A DNA stretch of 52,972 bases from RGIG2134 sp964461115 (GCA_964461115.1 CAYWSX010000014.1:1-52972); one strand, 5' to 3'. Shown: positions 6,445-15,099, numbered from the stretch's first letter. A program made the numbers and translations. The notes: generated by a model from the sequence alone, not told the origin.

Positions 6445-8256
6445 ATGGAAGATATTTTGGAAATTATTGAGAGCGGCAAAGAGCTGAAAGCTATTGACAG
6501 GGAAGCGTTTGCAAAAAAAATAAAGTCGTGGTTTAACACGTGGGACGAAGACAGGCAGACGCAAATTGACGATGCACGTGCGATTATGGGCGAAGTGTAT
6601 CTTAAACGACCGCTGGACGGACAAAACAGCAGCGCAGCCGAAGAAAACTGGAAGGCGGATGTGCGTTTAAACAGGCTATACACGATTAAAGAGGCGCGCA
6701 CGGCGGCGATTTGGCGTGAAGTTTGGTCTAATCCATCCCAGATGTTCGATGTCAAAGGCACAAGCCGTTTCAGTGAGGAGACGGCAAAAATACAGAAGGC
6801 GGCTATTGTGGACGCTTTAACCAAAATGCGTATTGGGCGCCAATTTGACGAAGCAATAAACAATTATTTTGACATTGGAGAAATGATTTTTGCAACGGAT
6901 TGGGAAAAGCGAACAAAGATTCTGCGGCGCAGAAAAAAGGGGGAACCCTTTGTGCAAGTTGAACTTCCATACTATGAAAACGCACGTGTAAAATCAATCA
7001 GCCCATTTATGTTCGTGTTTGACCATTCTGCGTATGAGATTGGAAACAGGGAGTCTTGGGACAGCTGCGTTAAGATTTTCAAACGGTTCGAGACTTTGGA
7101 AAACATTGAGGCGAACCGGATTTACACGCTGACGAAAGAGCAGGCGGAAGAGCTTAAGCGTGACGACGCCGAAATGCACACTGAGAACCGAGAGCTTGAG
7201 GATTTACGCGATGAGAGTGCTTACGGCAACCGTTTTGAGGTACTTTACTGTCATGGTGATTTCAAGATTGACGGAATTTTATACAAAAATTATATTGCGG
7301 AAGTACTTGCGGGGCGGTTTTTGATACGTTTTGAGAAGAACCCGATGTTTATCAATCCGTTCATTCTTTGCGCAACGAAGTTTGACCCTGAGACAAAGCG
7401 GGGGATTTCTCCTCTCAAGGCGGCTTACAAGCTTTGCAAGGAGCAGGAGAAGGCGGTTAACACGAGTCTTGATATGCAGGAACTCGCTAAAAATCCGCCT
7501 ACGTGGGTTAATGAGGATTTGGTGGACGCAAACGACTCGGATATAAAGATTTACCCGGGGGTTATGAAAAAATACAAAAACAGCTACTCGGGTGAAATGC
7601 CGAGACCGTTTGAAATCGGATATCAAAACGGGTTTGAGGCTATTACAAACAGGCTGGACAAGGTTATTTCGGATGTATCATCATCTAATGCAAATATGTC
7701 CGGAAACATAGTACCAACGCGAAGAACCGCGACAGAATTGACACTTGCGGACAAGGGGGCAAGCGCGGCGGTATCAAAAGAGCTCGACATCATAAACCAA
7801 GACGCGATAATTCCGATAATTGAGAACATAGCGGAGCTTTTGGCAATGTTCAAGGACGGAGTGGATATTATTTACGCACGCGAACGCGGGGAGGAAAGCG
7901 AATACGAAATCGACAACGTGATTCGACAATCGCAATACAAATACGTATACGAGGACAGGAACGCTCTTTTTGAGCGTAAAAGCAGGTTTGGCGAGCTATT
8001 TCAGATTTTCCAAGGCGTAGCGCAAGACCCTGAAATGCGGCAGATGATTGACTGGCGCGAGGTTATTGAAACTGCGGTTGAAATGGTCGGGTTTGATAAC
8101 CCTGATAAGTTTTTTGTCAGACCGCCGGCGGGGACTCAGACCTCATCTTTGCCATTCAGCGGGGGATTTACGCCCCGAAACAGCGGCAGCGGTGGAGATA
8201 TGTTGAGTCCGGAAGATACATCTGCCGAGCAATGTGAAGATAGCTTGCAATATTAA
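6445..8256 (+). CDS. Phage portal protein
   Basis: 603 residues, the length range of podovirus-type portals. Evidence is overall character: an acidic helical N-terminus, the RLNRLYTIKEARTAAIW segment and FIL-CATKFDPETKRGISPL, then the long helical region around residues 330-460 expected of the portal stem, and a flexible tail rich in Ser/Gly/Pro. It lies after the small terminase and before capsid genes. The dodecameric portal forms the DNA gate at a capsid vertex and docks the terminase. ATG at 6445 follows AAGAGGG. The call is by sequence character and position rather than a short diagnostic motif. Confidence 0.75.
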   Translation: MEDILEIIESGKELKAIDREAFAKKIKSWFNTWDEDRQTQIDDARAIMGEVYLKRPLDGQNSSAAEENWKADVRLNRLYTIKEARTAAIWREVWSNPSQMFDVKGTSRFSEETAKIQKAAIVDALTKMRIGRQFDEAINNYFDIGEMIFATDWEKRTKILRRRKKGEPFVQVELPYYENARVKSISPFMFVFDHSAYEIGNRESWDSCVKIFKRFETLENIEANRIYTLTKEQAEELKRDDAEMHTENRELEDLRDESAYGNRFEVLYCHGDFKIDGILYKNYIAEVLAGRFLIRFEKNPMFINPFILCATKFDPETKRGISPLKAAYKLCKEQEKAVNTSLDMQELAKNPPTWVNEDLVDANDSDIKIYPGVMKKYKNSYSGEMPRPFEIGYQNGFEAITNRLDKVISDVSSSNANMSGNIVPTRRTATELTLADKGASAAVSKELDIINQDAIIPIIENIAELLAMFKDGVDIIYARERGEESEYEIDNVIRQSQYKYVYEDRNALFERKSRFGELFQIFQGVAQDPEMRQMIDWREVIETAVEMVGFDNPDKFFVRPPAGTQTSSLPFSGGFTPRNSGSGGDMLSPEDTSAEQCEDSLQY

Positions 8257-8285
8257 AATGTATTCCTAAAAAACAAAAAAACTGA

Positions 8286-8291
8286 TATAAT
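8286..8291 (+). promoter_or_regulatory. -10 element of the lipoprotein-like gene
   Basis: A perfect TATAAT lies 30 bases before the ATG at 8322, in the 65-bp gap after the portal gene. No convincing -35 is present. It suggests separate expression of this accessory gene in the lysogen. Confidence 0.35.
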
Positions 8292-8321
8292 ATTCTAAAC
8301 TCAAGAATTTGGGAGTTAAGA

Positions 8322-8780
8322 ATGAAAAAACTTGCGATATTTTCAATATTATTACTAATCATCGGCATATTGGGCTGTTCTGTATTTTATTTTCTTAAAA
8401 AAAATCGGTTTAAGCCGATAAAATGCAGTCTCAAGGTAAAGGAAACAATGACTGTAAACGACCATTACACAACTGTTTTCCCTGAGTCGGAGGACGACTT
8501 TTATTTTATTCTTGATGAGAAAAATGAAAAAATTCTCAAACTTGATAAAACAGAAATGAAGGGCTATGAAATCAGCAAATTGTCGGACAGCAGCCTTTCT
8601 TTGAGCTACAAGAATAAATACGAACAGACCGAAGAAAGTGCGAGCTACTCAATAAACAGGCACACGGGTGAATTGTTCGGGCTGGGGCAAATGCAGTTCA
8701 AGAATGACAACGGATCTCTTAGCAAATCATATCTTTATCAAGGCGTTTGCGGAATTTATGATATGAAAAAGAAGATATGA
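8322..8780 (+). CDS. Small lipoprotein-like or membrane-anchored accessory protein
   Basis: 152 residues. The N-terminus has two basic residues and a hydrophobic stretch ending ILGC (Cys19), which fits a lipobox; alternatively it is an uncleaved membrane anchor followed by FYFLKKN. The remainder is polar, probably beta-rich (alternating YSINRHTGELFGLGQ). Ribosome site GGGAG before ATG 8322. No family recognised. Surface lipoproteins encoded next to phage structural genes are often superinfection-exclusion factors; that role is only a possibility here. Confidence 0.6.
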   Translation: MKKLAIFSILLLIIGILGCSVFYFLKKNRFKPIKCSLKVKETMTVNDHYTTVFPESEDDFYFILDEKNEKILKLDKTEMKGYEISKLSDSSLSLSYKNKYEQTEESASYSINRHTGELFGLGQMQFKNDNGSLSKSYLYQGVCGIYDMKKKI

Positions 8781-8806
8781 TTCTTTATAAATTTGTGAAG
8801 AATAAA

Positions 8807-8835
8807 TTGAATATACATCTTAACAGGTGTATGAT
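8807..8835 (+). promoter_or_regulatory. Promoter of the DUF4268 gene
   Basis: TTGAAT (8807-8812), 17-base spacer, TATGAT (8830-8835). Predicted start near 8842, then GAGGTG and the ATG at 8857. A dedicated promoter marks this gene as a separately expressed accessory ('moron') gene. Confidence 0.6.
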
Positions 8836-8856
8836 AAACAAAAATGAGGTGTGGTT

Positions 8857-9786
8857 ATGATGAAGTTGGCGATAAAAAAGAATATTGATTTGAGAGAAGT
8901 TTGGAAGCATGAAGCATTAGATTTTACAGAATGGCTTTCTAAAGAAGAAAATCTTGCGCGGTTGAGTGAAACCGTAGGCATTAAAATAGAATTTCTTGAG
9001 AAGCAGCATCAAACCGGTTCTTTTTATGCGGATATTCTTGCTATTAGACCCGATACAAATCAAAAAATTATTATAGAAAATCAATTGAGTATTATAGACC
9101 ACGACCACCTTGGTAAAGTAATTACTTATGCAGCGGGTTGTGAGGCTGAAATAATAATTTGGGTTGTAAAAGATATAAAAGACGAGCATAAACAAGCTGT
9201 TGACTGGCTTAATGAGCATTCTGACGATAGTATTAACATTATCGTTGTAAAAGTCGAAGTTATTCAAATTGCTGATTCGCCCTATGCACCTGTTTTTAGT
9301 ATCCTGGCGCGTCCAAACGAATGGAAACGCATTGTCAGCCGCTCTGTTGCACCAAGCACAAAAACTCAAATGAAAAGGCTTGATTTTTGGACTGCACTCA
9401 ATGACTTTTTAGCTTCCAAAAAATCACAAATAAAACCTCAAAAACCGAACTCAAACCACTGGAACAATGTTTCAATCGGCACTTCAACGGCTTATCTTGC
9501 TTTCAGAGCTTTATTTCAAGATAAAAAAATCACCTGTGATTTTTACATACCTGATGATAAAGAGCTTTATAATAAGCTGCTTGATAATAAAGTCGAGATC
9601 GAAAAAGCGGTTGGAAACAAGCTTATTTGGCAGGAATGCGAGAAAAATTGCCTGATTTCGATCGAAAAAGGCAGTATTGATTTAAATGACGGCACAACGT
9701 GGAATGATTGCTTTGACTGGCTTGAACATTACTCAATTTTGTTTAAAAGAGTTTTCAAAAAATACGTGCCGAAGATAAGACTTTAA
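8857..9786 (+). CDS. DUF4268-type protein with PD-(D/E)xK nuclease-like N-terminus
   Basis: 309 residues. The N-terminal domain carries ADILA (Asp59) followed 15 residues on by IIIENQ (Glu74-x-Gln76), then DHDHLGKVITYAAG: the D...ExQ layout of a PD-(D/E)xK-fold nuclease family common next to restriction and defence genes. The C-terminal half (from about 190) is the DUF4268-type region with F-W and Y-I-P-D-D-K-E elements. ATG 8857 is preferred over GTG 8851 for its GAGGTG spacing. It stands alone with its own promoter and ends 7 bases from the convergent terminase gene. Biochemical activity of the family is not established; a defence role is inferred from context. Confidence 0.7.
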   Translation: MMKLAIKKNIDLREVWKHEALDFTEWLSKEENLARLSETVGIKIEFLEKQHQTGSFYADILAIRPDTNQKIIIENQLSIIDHDHLGKVITYAAGCEAEIIIWVVKDIKDEHKQAVDWLNEHSDDSINIIVVKVEVIQIADSPYAPVFSILARPNEWKRIVSRSVAPSTKTQMKRLDFWTALNDFLASKKSQIKPQKPNSNHWNNVSIGTSTAYLAFRALFQDKKITCDFYIPDDKELYNKLLDNKVEIEKAVGNKLIWQECEKNCLISIEKGSIDLNDGTTWNDCFDWLEHYSILFKRVFKKYVPKIRL

Positions 9787-9793
9787 TAATTTA

Positions 9794-11095
9794 TTACCTA
9801 ATTGGAAAATAATATTCCGCAGGATATGTCACGGCGTCAAGCATATGGAAGAGGAATTTTTTTTCGGGTTCTGCCTTTATTAAACTTGGCGAAGGTTCGT
9901 CGGGCTGTGTTGTCCCGGCTTTGTACATACAGTTTTTAATGTTGTAAATCGCACGGGTACAGCGTGGGTCGAAGTATACCCGCACGTCGCCGTTGATGTC
10001 TTTTACAAGCTCATTAAAGGCATTGTACCGATTAATTTTATGCGGGTTTCCGCGGCGGATTTTTATTGATACTTCATGCCCGTAATGCTTCTCCAATATA
10101 TTTTTTATCAACCGGAAATTAGTGATATCAGGGTTTTTCTGTGCAACGTTTTTGAAATCGCCGGACGCGTCACCGTTGAGAATTATCGCGCCCTTGTGGT
10201 CGGGGTAGCGTCTGATTACTTCATGGGCGCAAAGCTGCGTTGTCGTATTTTCCCATACAAGTTCGTCAAAGAAAAACATTTTGTTCTGCGTTTTATGGAA
10301 GAAAGCCCAGCACATAGGGTCAACGTTAAAGTCGCATGTAATATGCAAATCAAGGTCTTTGTTATAGAAGAGCGGTCTGACGTTCTCGGTGCTGAAATTC
10401 TTAACTATACAAAGGTCGGACATATCGGGCGGGCGGTTGAGATAAATTTGAGCAAACTCTTTAGGTTTATTCGTTTTCATAAGCTCGGCGCGCTTTAAAA
10501 ATCTGTCGGATAAGAGCCCTAAGCGCTCGATTTCGGGGTAATTAACCTCTGTAAAATATGTACCGTCAGGAGCCTTCATATTTTTGTAATCGAGAAACAA
10601 CACCTCTTCAACGGGTAAATCGTCCTTAATTCTGTTGTAGCAGGCGATTAGTATACTTCCTGCTTTACGCAGCGTGGGTAAAAGCACATCCCACACAGCT
10701 TTAGATACTGCCTGCGCTTCGTCCACCAAAAATATATCTGTGCTGGAGGCAATCCCTTTGAGGTTCTCAATCGAGCTTAAATTAATCTCCCGAAGCCCTT
10801 TGTAGAAAATATTCGAGCCGTTAGTGTGGTTTATCTCATTTTTAGTACTTGAAAACCCACAGTCTTTGAAGTCCGTTTCGATAATCTGCACGGCTTCCGC
10901 CATAAGCGACTGCGAAACAGTATCTTTTGTCTCCCGGAAGAAACAGCAGCGTTTTTTCTGCTGCGCAAGCGCAATCAACACCCCGCGTATAGAATGCTGC
11001 GTTTTGCCGCTTCCGCGTCCGCCTGTGAGCGCAATGACGTCATATTCTGAGTCATTCAGATACGCCAGCGGCTCATATCGTTCGTAGAACTTCAT
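9794..11095 (-). CDS. terL: Phage terminase large subunit, inverted
   Basis: 433 residues. Walker A GGRGSGKT (25-32) and Walker B DIFLVDEA (120-127) make up the packaging ATPase. The C-terminal RNase H-like nuclease has its acidic residues in TCDFNVDP, LNGDASG and MLDAVTYPAEYYFP. It pumps DNA through the portal and cuts concatemers. All motifs look intact. Unusually it runs against every other morphogenesis gene and is flanked by cargo on both sides: a convergent DUF4268 gene and a divergent McrB gene. No strong ribosome site was found at ATG 11095. Confidence 0.9.
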   Translation of the reverse strand: MKFYERYEPLAYLNDSEYDVIALTGGRGSGKTQHSIRGVLIALAQQKKRCCFFRETKDTVSQSLMAEAVQIIETDFKDCGFSSTKNEINHTNGSNIFYKGLREINLSSIENLKGIASSTDIFLVDEAQAVSKAVWDVLLPTLRKAGSILIACYNRIKDDLPVEEVLFLDYKNMKAPDGTYFTEVNYPEIERLGLLSDRFLKRAELMKTNKPKEFAQIYLNRPPDMSDLCIVKNFSTENVRPLFYNKDLDLHITCDFNVDPMCWAFFHKTQNKMFFFDELVWENTTTQLCAHEVIRRYPDHKGAIILNGDASGDFKNVAQKNPDITNFRLIKNILEKHYGHEVSIKIRRGNPHKINRYNAFNELVKDINGDVRVYFDPRCTRAIYNIKNCMYKAGTTQPDEPSPSLIKAEPEKKFLFHMLDAVTYPAEYYFPIR

Positions 11096-11175
11096 AGGGA
11101 TATTGTACGAAGGGCAGGAACGGGCAATAATATCAGCATTAAATATTACATTATTAACAATTTAGTTATCAAAAA

Positions 11176-11204
11176 TTGTATTATTCTTTGATTTATTATA
11201 AAAT
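11176..11204 (+). promoter_or_regulatory. Promoter of the mcrB-mcrC-mazG-like operon
   Basis: TTGTAT (11176-11181), 17-base spacer, TAAAAT (11199-11204), in the AT-rich 141-bp gap between the divergent terminase and McrB genes. Start predicted near 11211; the ribosome site GGAG precedes ATG 11237. Confidence 0.5.
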
Positions 11205-11236
11205 TCATATATTGTTATGCGCGTCGGAGTCTTATT

Positions 11237-12907
11237 ATGGTTGCAAATTTAAATCTTTTAATTAAACAGTCCAAATATTTTAACAGATTGGCTAATGTCA
11301 GTGAATCACTATTTGAAGAAGTAAATAGTATTCCTATTTTACAAATTCGTTTCCTTAAATCCTTCTACCAGGAAATAAAGCCTATTTATATTGTGCGCTA
11401 TTTGATTTTAGAAATGATTTTGGATGGTACAGTAGTAACCGCAAAAACAATAAAAGAAATTAAAGATAACTTTCACAGTAAAAATTTGAATTACTTTAAG
11501 AAATATCTAAATGAATCACAACTGGACTACATTGAAACCTGCAAAACTCAAAAACCATTAGCAGCCTGGAATGATTTTGGGATTTTGTATGATTTTTTCT
11601 ATATTCCTGCTGTTAAAAACCAAACCATTGAAATTTTAGAAAACGTAGGGAACGATTTAGTTCTCAAATTTCAACTGGAAAACTACAAAATAAAATACAT
11701 CAATTTTCAGGGACCGAGAAACAACGGTTCTGACACTTGCTGGGTGTCTATTTATCCTGAAAGATTTATGCATTACAATAATGCAGCTCAAATTTATTTT
11801 AAAGTAGAAGCAGGGGAAATGTATGCAGGTTTATACATTGAAAAAAAAGTTAAAGAAAAACTAAATATGGATAAACAGTTTAAATACGAAAAAATAAAAT
11901 GCCGAAACTACAAAGACGTATTCAACTGTATTGCCAATGTTCTTGAATTTGAAAGAGAAATAAATGAAAGACTTATACCATCGGGCAAAATCAATTTAAA
12001 ACAGCCAAAAAAAATAACAAAAACTATCGAGTATAAACAGTTGCCAAAATATACCAAAACAGAGTTTCTAAAAGATATTTTTGTGGATGAAAGAGAATAT
12101 AACGTGCTTGTAAGTCTTTTAGAGAACAAAAAGAATTTGATACTACAAGGCGCACCCGGCGTCGGAAAAACTTATACAGCGAAACGGCTTGCATATTCTA
12201 TTTTGGGTGAACAAAATGATTCAAAAATCAGTGTAATACAATTTCACCAAAACTACAGCTACGAAAATTTCCTGAGAGGTTACGAGCCGTCTGAGGCTCA
12301 TTATAAGCTAGGGAAAGGAGTGTTTTATGAATTTTGTGAAAAAGCAAAAGAAAATCCGGAAGAAAAGTACTTCTTCATAATCGATGAAATAAACAGAGGC
12401 AACATTAGTAAGATATTCGGCGAGCTTTTATCTATGATTGAAGCTGACAAGAGAGGACATTATACTAAACTTATGTACGGAGGAGAAGACTTCTGTGTAC
12501 CGAAAAATGTCTACATCATTGGATTAATGAATACTGCAGACCGAAGTATTGCGATAATAGACTATGCACTCAGACGCCGATTCGCATTCTACGATTTCAA
12601 GCCTGCATTTGAAACAGAGAGTTTTCAAAAATATCAGGAACTTAAGAATAGTAAAAAATACAACGAAATAATAAAAACTATTGTAGAAATAAACCAGACT
12701 ATTAAAAAAGATAGTTCTCTCGGAGAAGGATTTATGATAGGTCACGGCTGTTTTTGCACAGATGACAAAGTTACTGATGAATGGTTATATTGCGTTATAG
12801 AGCACCAAATAATTCCTCTGCTCAAAGAATATTGGTTTGAAGATGATGATATCAGACAAAGATTGGAAAATAAGTTAAGAGCAGAATTTGATTATGCAAA
12901 AGTATAA
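11237..12907 (+). CDS. mcrB: McrB-type GTPase/AAA+ subunit of a McrBC restriction system
   Basis: 556 residues. The C-terminal AAA+ motor has Walker A GAPGVGKT (from residue 305), the McrB-specific Walker B DEINRGN (383-389) and sensor MNTADRS (431-437) followed by ALRRRF arginines. The N-terminal 280 residues contain a CWVSIYPERF...EMYAGLYIE region like the DUF3578-type DNA-recognition domain of McrB relatives. McrB senses modified (usually methylcytosine) DNA and translocates using GTP, with McrC as nuclease. It overlaps mcrC by 14 bases. Clearly more AT-rich than the flanking structural genes, pointing to separate acquisition. Confidence 0.9.
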   Translation: MVANLNLLIKQSKYFNRLANVSESLFEEVNSIPILQIRFLKSFYQEIKPIYIVRYLILEMILDGTVVTAKTIKEIKDNFHSKNLNYFKKYLNESQLDYIETCKTQKPLAAWNDFGILYDFFYIPAVKNQTIEILENVGNDLVLKFQLENYKIKYINFQGPRNNGSDTCWVSIYPERFMHYNNAAQIYFKVEAGEMYAGLYIEKKVKEKLNMDKQFKYEKIKCRNYKDVFNCIANVLEFEREINERLIPSGKINLKQPKKITKTIEYKQLPKYTKTEFLKDIFVDEREYNVLVSLLENKKNLILQGAPGVGKTYTAKRLAYSILGEQNDSKISVIQFHQNYSYENFLRGYEPSEAHYKLGKGVFYEFCEKAKENPEEKYFFIIDEINRGNISKIFGELLSMIEADKRGHYTKLMYGGEDFCVPKNVYIIGLMNTADRSIAIIDYALRRRFAFYDFKPAFETESFQKYQELKNSKKYNEIIKTIVEINQTIKKDSSLGEGFMIGHGCFCTDDKVTDEWLYCVIEHQIIPLLKEYWFEDDDIRQRLENKLRAEFDYAKV

Positions 12908-13976
12908 CAACATATGCATAAAAAACATTTATTATATGCTTTCATTCGCATTTCGAAATCTTAAAAATGTCTGCGACAAAAATATGGATGTCGAAAAGTT
13001 TGACAACACATATGATCTTTTTTCAGTAATACTATATAGAGGAATCACAAGCCTGATAAAGAAAAATCTTTTTAAGGATTATGTAAGTATATCAGAAACT
13101 CTGAACAAGCCTGCGGGGAAAATTAATCTTTCATCTTCTATAAAGGTAGGAGCATTTTCACAGAAAAAAATAATATGCGAGAAAGATAAACTTACAGAAA
13201 ATTATACTTTAAACCAAATCATAAAAAGCACTTGCCATCTTTTAATAACCTCCGAGCAAATTAAAGAGGCAAATAAGAATTTATTAAAAGACGTAATGAA
13301 ACCATTCAGCCATATAAGTCTGATTGATTTAAAAAAGGTAAAATGGAACAGTCTGGATTTTCACAAACACAATGAGCACTATAGGATGCTTATAAAATTC
13401 TGCAGAATCATATCAGCGGGAATGCTTTTGACAACAAATACCGGAAAACATAAGTTGCAGCAACATTTAGATGAAGGTGAGTTATGGCGTTTATTCCAAA
13501 ATTTTGTACGCGAGTATTACAAAAAATATTATCCTGAACTGAATCCTGCTGCATATAAGATAAGGTGGGATACATTGCCTACAGATGATACAACTCTTTT
13601 ACCCGAAATGCAATCTGACGTAATTCTGTCGGACGGTGCAAAAACATTGATTATCGATACAAAATTTTATTCAAAAAAGATTTTAAATAAATATCACAAT
13701 AAAGAGTCATTAAGATCCTCTGTGCTTTATCAAATATATACATATGTAAAAAACAAACAAGAAAAGACGGAACAGCTTGTTGAAGGACTTGTCTTATTTG
13801 CAAAGACAGACATAGAAGATGAAGTGTATTTTTCAAACACAATTACCGGAAACAAACTTCAGGCAAAGACTATAGACTTAAACAAAGAGTGGATTCACAT
13901 CAAAAAAGCTCTCGATGGTATAATTGAAGAGACATTTAAAATTACTAAAGAGACAGGGAAAAGCTTATGGACATAG
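12894..13976 (+). CDS. mcrC: McrC-type nuclease subunit of the McrBC system
   Basis: 360 residues. N-terminal IKNIYYMLSFAFRNL is the typical McrC opening. The PD-(D/E)xK centre is LPEMQSDVIL (Asp242), then IIDTKFY (Asp255-x-Lys257), matching the McrC D...D/ExK pattern. McrC stimulates McrB and makes the double-strand cut. ATG 12894 is two codons inside the open frame and overlaps mcrB by 14 bases, so the two are coupled; the stop overlaps the next gene by 10 bases. Same AT-rich composition as mcrB. No truncation seen. Confidence 0.88.
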   Translation: MQKYNNICIKNIYYMLSFAFRNLKNVCDKNMDVEKFDNTYDLFSVILYRGITSLIKKNLFKDYVSISETLNKPAGKINLSSSIKVGAFSQKKIICEKDKLTENYTLNQIIKSTCHLLITSEQIKEANKNLLKDVMKPFSHISLIDLKKVKWNSLDFHKHNEHYRMLIKFCRIISAGMLLTTNTGKHKLQQHLDEGELWRLFQNFVREYYKKYYPELNPAAYKIRWDTLPTDDTTLLPEMQSDVILSDGAKTLIIDTKFYSKKILNKYHNKESLRSSVLYQIYTYVKNKQEKTEQLVEGLVLFAKTDIEDEVYFSNTITGNKLQAKTIDLNKEWIHIKKALDGIIEETFKITKETGKSLWT

Positions 13977-14314
13977 AAAAACTTTATAAAATACTCGGAG
14001 AATTTATAAAAGAGAGAGATTGGGAACAGTTTCATTCGCTAAAAAACATTTCTGCCTCAATTTCTATTGAAGCAAACGAGCTCTTGGAGCTTTTTCAATG
14101 GACAGATTGCAAAGATTCCTCCAAAATTCTCCAATCTAAACCAGAAAAAATAAAAGAGGAAATTGCTGATATAGGAATTTATCTGCTGTTATTTTGCCAA
14201 TATGCTGATATTGATTTAGAAAAAGTTATTTTGGACAAAATAAAAATAAATTCAGAAAAATACCCTCCTTCGAAGACTAAGGGAATTTCTAAGAAATACA
14301 ACGAACTTGATTAA
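13967..14314 (+). CDS. MazG-like nucleotide pyrophosphohydrolase
   Basis: 115 residues of the MazG/all-alpha NTP pyrophosphatase superfamily. RDWEQFHSLKN (17-27) is the typical lead-in, and the metal-binding pairs are Glu35-x-x-Glu38 in IEANELLELFQW and Glu65-x-x-Asp68 in EEIADIGIYLL. The KYPPSKTKG tail is also family-typical. Members hydrolyse (d)NTPs, often dCTP or modified dNTPs, to monophosphates. Its start overlaps mcrC by 10 bases, so it belongs to that operon. Linking a dNTP hydrolase to a modified-cytosine restriction enzyme suggests joint action on phages with modified cytosine; that is an inference. Confidence 0.88.
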   Translation: MDIEKLYKILGEFIKERDWEQFHSLKNISASISIEANELLELFQWTDCKDSSKILQSKPEKIKEEIADIGIYLLLFCQYADIDLEKVILDKIKINSEKYPPSKTKGISKKYNELD

Positions 14315-14401
14315 TTCATACTTGTAAACCTTTTTTAACAAAGTATCAAAAAAAGTTTTTGAGGGGTATTTAATAGGCGGAATGTTGTGAAGGGATAAAA
14401 T

Positions 14402-14635
14402 ATGATTAAACCGGTTGGTATGACGAATGCGCTAGCTGCGTGGAGAAGGGCTCAAACTGTGCCCATAAAAGATAGTATTGCGGAAATAGCTCAATTAAAA
14501 CCGACATTAGAAAGACAATTAGAAGCTCAAGCAAGAGCTATAAAATCTATGTCTAAAATCCCGTCGAATTCAATCGAACTCTACAGCGCTTCATCCATAG
14601 TTCGTGAGCCCCTGCTTCCAAAGTTTTTACCATAA
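14402..14635 (+). CDS. Small hypothetical protein downstream of the McrBC operon
   Basis: 77 residues, not recognised. Begins MIKPVGMTNALAAWRRAQT, has a helical, Gln/Glu-rich centre and a Ser/Pro-rich tail. Ribosome site AAGGGA before ATG 14402. No signal peptide, no obvious domain. It resembles in size and style the short chromosomal proteins of this genome (for example 47831-48118), so it may be host-derived cargo. Confidence 0.5.
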   Translation: MIKPVGMTNALAAWRRAQTVPIKDSIAEIAQLKPTLERQLEAQARAIKSMSKIPSNSIELYSASSIVREPLLPKFLP

Positions 14636-14734
14636 TAAATTAACATTAAAGATATGTAAAAATTAGTTCACGACCTGTCAAAAAATTTTCTTTAGCGATT
14701 ATATTAGATTAAGAATTTAAAGGAGGCTCACAAA

Positions 14735-14956
14735 ATGCTAGGCATAAAAATTACAAATACTCTAAATTTAAGGAAATGGAGCACCCGACCCACAGCAGAA
14801 GTTATTCAAAAAGCACAAAGAAAAGCTTCTGAATCTCAATCAGTAATGCCTCATAATTCCAATAATTTTGGGATTTTCAAAACACAGGAAGGCTGGGAAG
14901 TAATCCCGAAAAGACAACCTAAGGCAAAGACTCCATTTGGCTTATATAAAACTTAA
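14735..14956 (+). CDS. Small hypothetical protein, last gene of the cargo block
   Basis: 73 residues, basic, low in hydrophobics, probably partly disordered (SQSVMPHNSNNFG, then PKRQPKAKTPFG). A strong AAAGGAGG ribosome site before ATG 14735 suggests good expression. Followed 35 bases later by a strong terminator. No homologue recognised; with its neighbour it closes the accessory block before the capsid genes. Confidence 0.5.
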   Translation: MLGIKITNTLNLRKWSTRPTAEVIQKAQRKASESQSVMPHNSNNFGIFKTQEGWEVIPKRQPKAKTPFGLYKT

Positions 14957-14990
14957 AAAAATTTTTGGTTTCTATGTAAATAATTTTAGT

Positions 14991-15015
14991 AAACGGGATT
15001 GAGTCCCGTTTTTTT
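14991..15015 (+). terminator. Intrinsic terminator closing the cargo block
   Basis: AAACGGGA (14991-14998), loop TTGAG, TCCCGTTT (15004-15011) followed by further T residues. A perfect 8-bp stem. It separates cargo transcription from the capsid genes. Confidence 0.85.
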
Positions 15016-15045
15016 ATGCAATTTTATATTTTTGCGGCCTCCTCA

Positions 15046-15071
15046 TTGTCCGATTTTGCGGGGAGTATTAT
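15046..15071 (+). promoter_or_regulatory. Recurrent phage motif, site 1
   Basis: TTGTCC, then 14 bases beginning GATTTTGC, then TATTAT (15066-15071). The same layout occurs at 18525-18550 and, with GTGCCC, at 15100-15125 and 25142-25167. Possible phage-specific promoter or operator for the head genes. Confidence 0.4.
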
Positions 15072-15099
15072 TGTGCTATGAATTTTATTTTGCGGCGAA

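Noticed and set aside
10076..10498. 140-codon rightward frame inside the terminase gene
   Set aside because: A shadow frame of the terminase, with no ribosome site and unrecognised composition.
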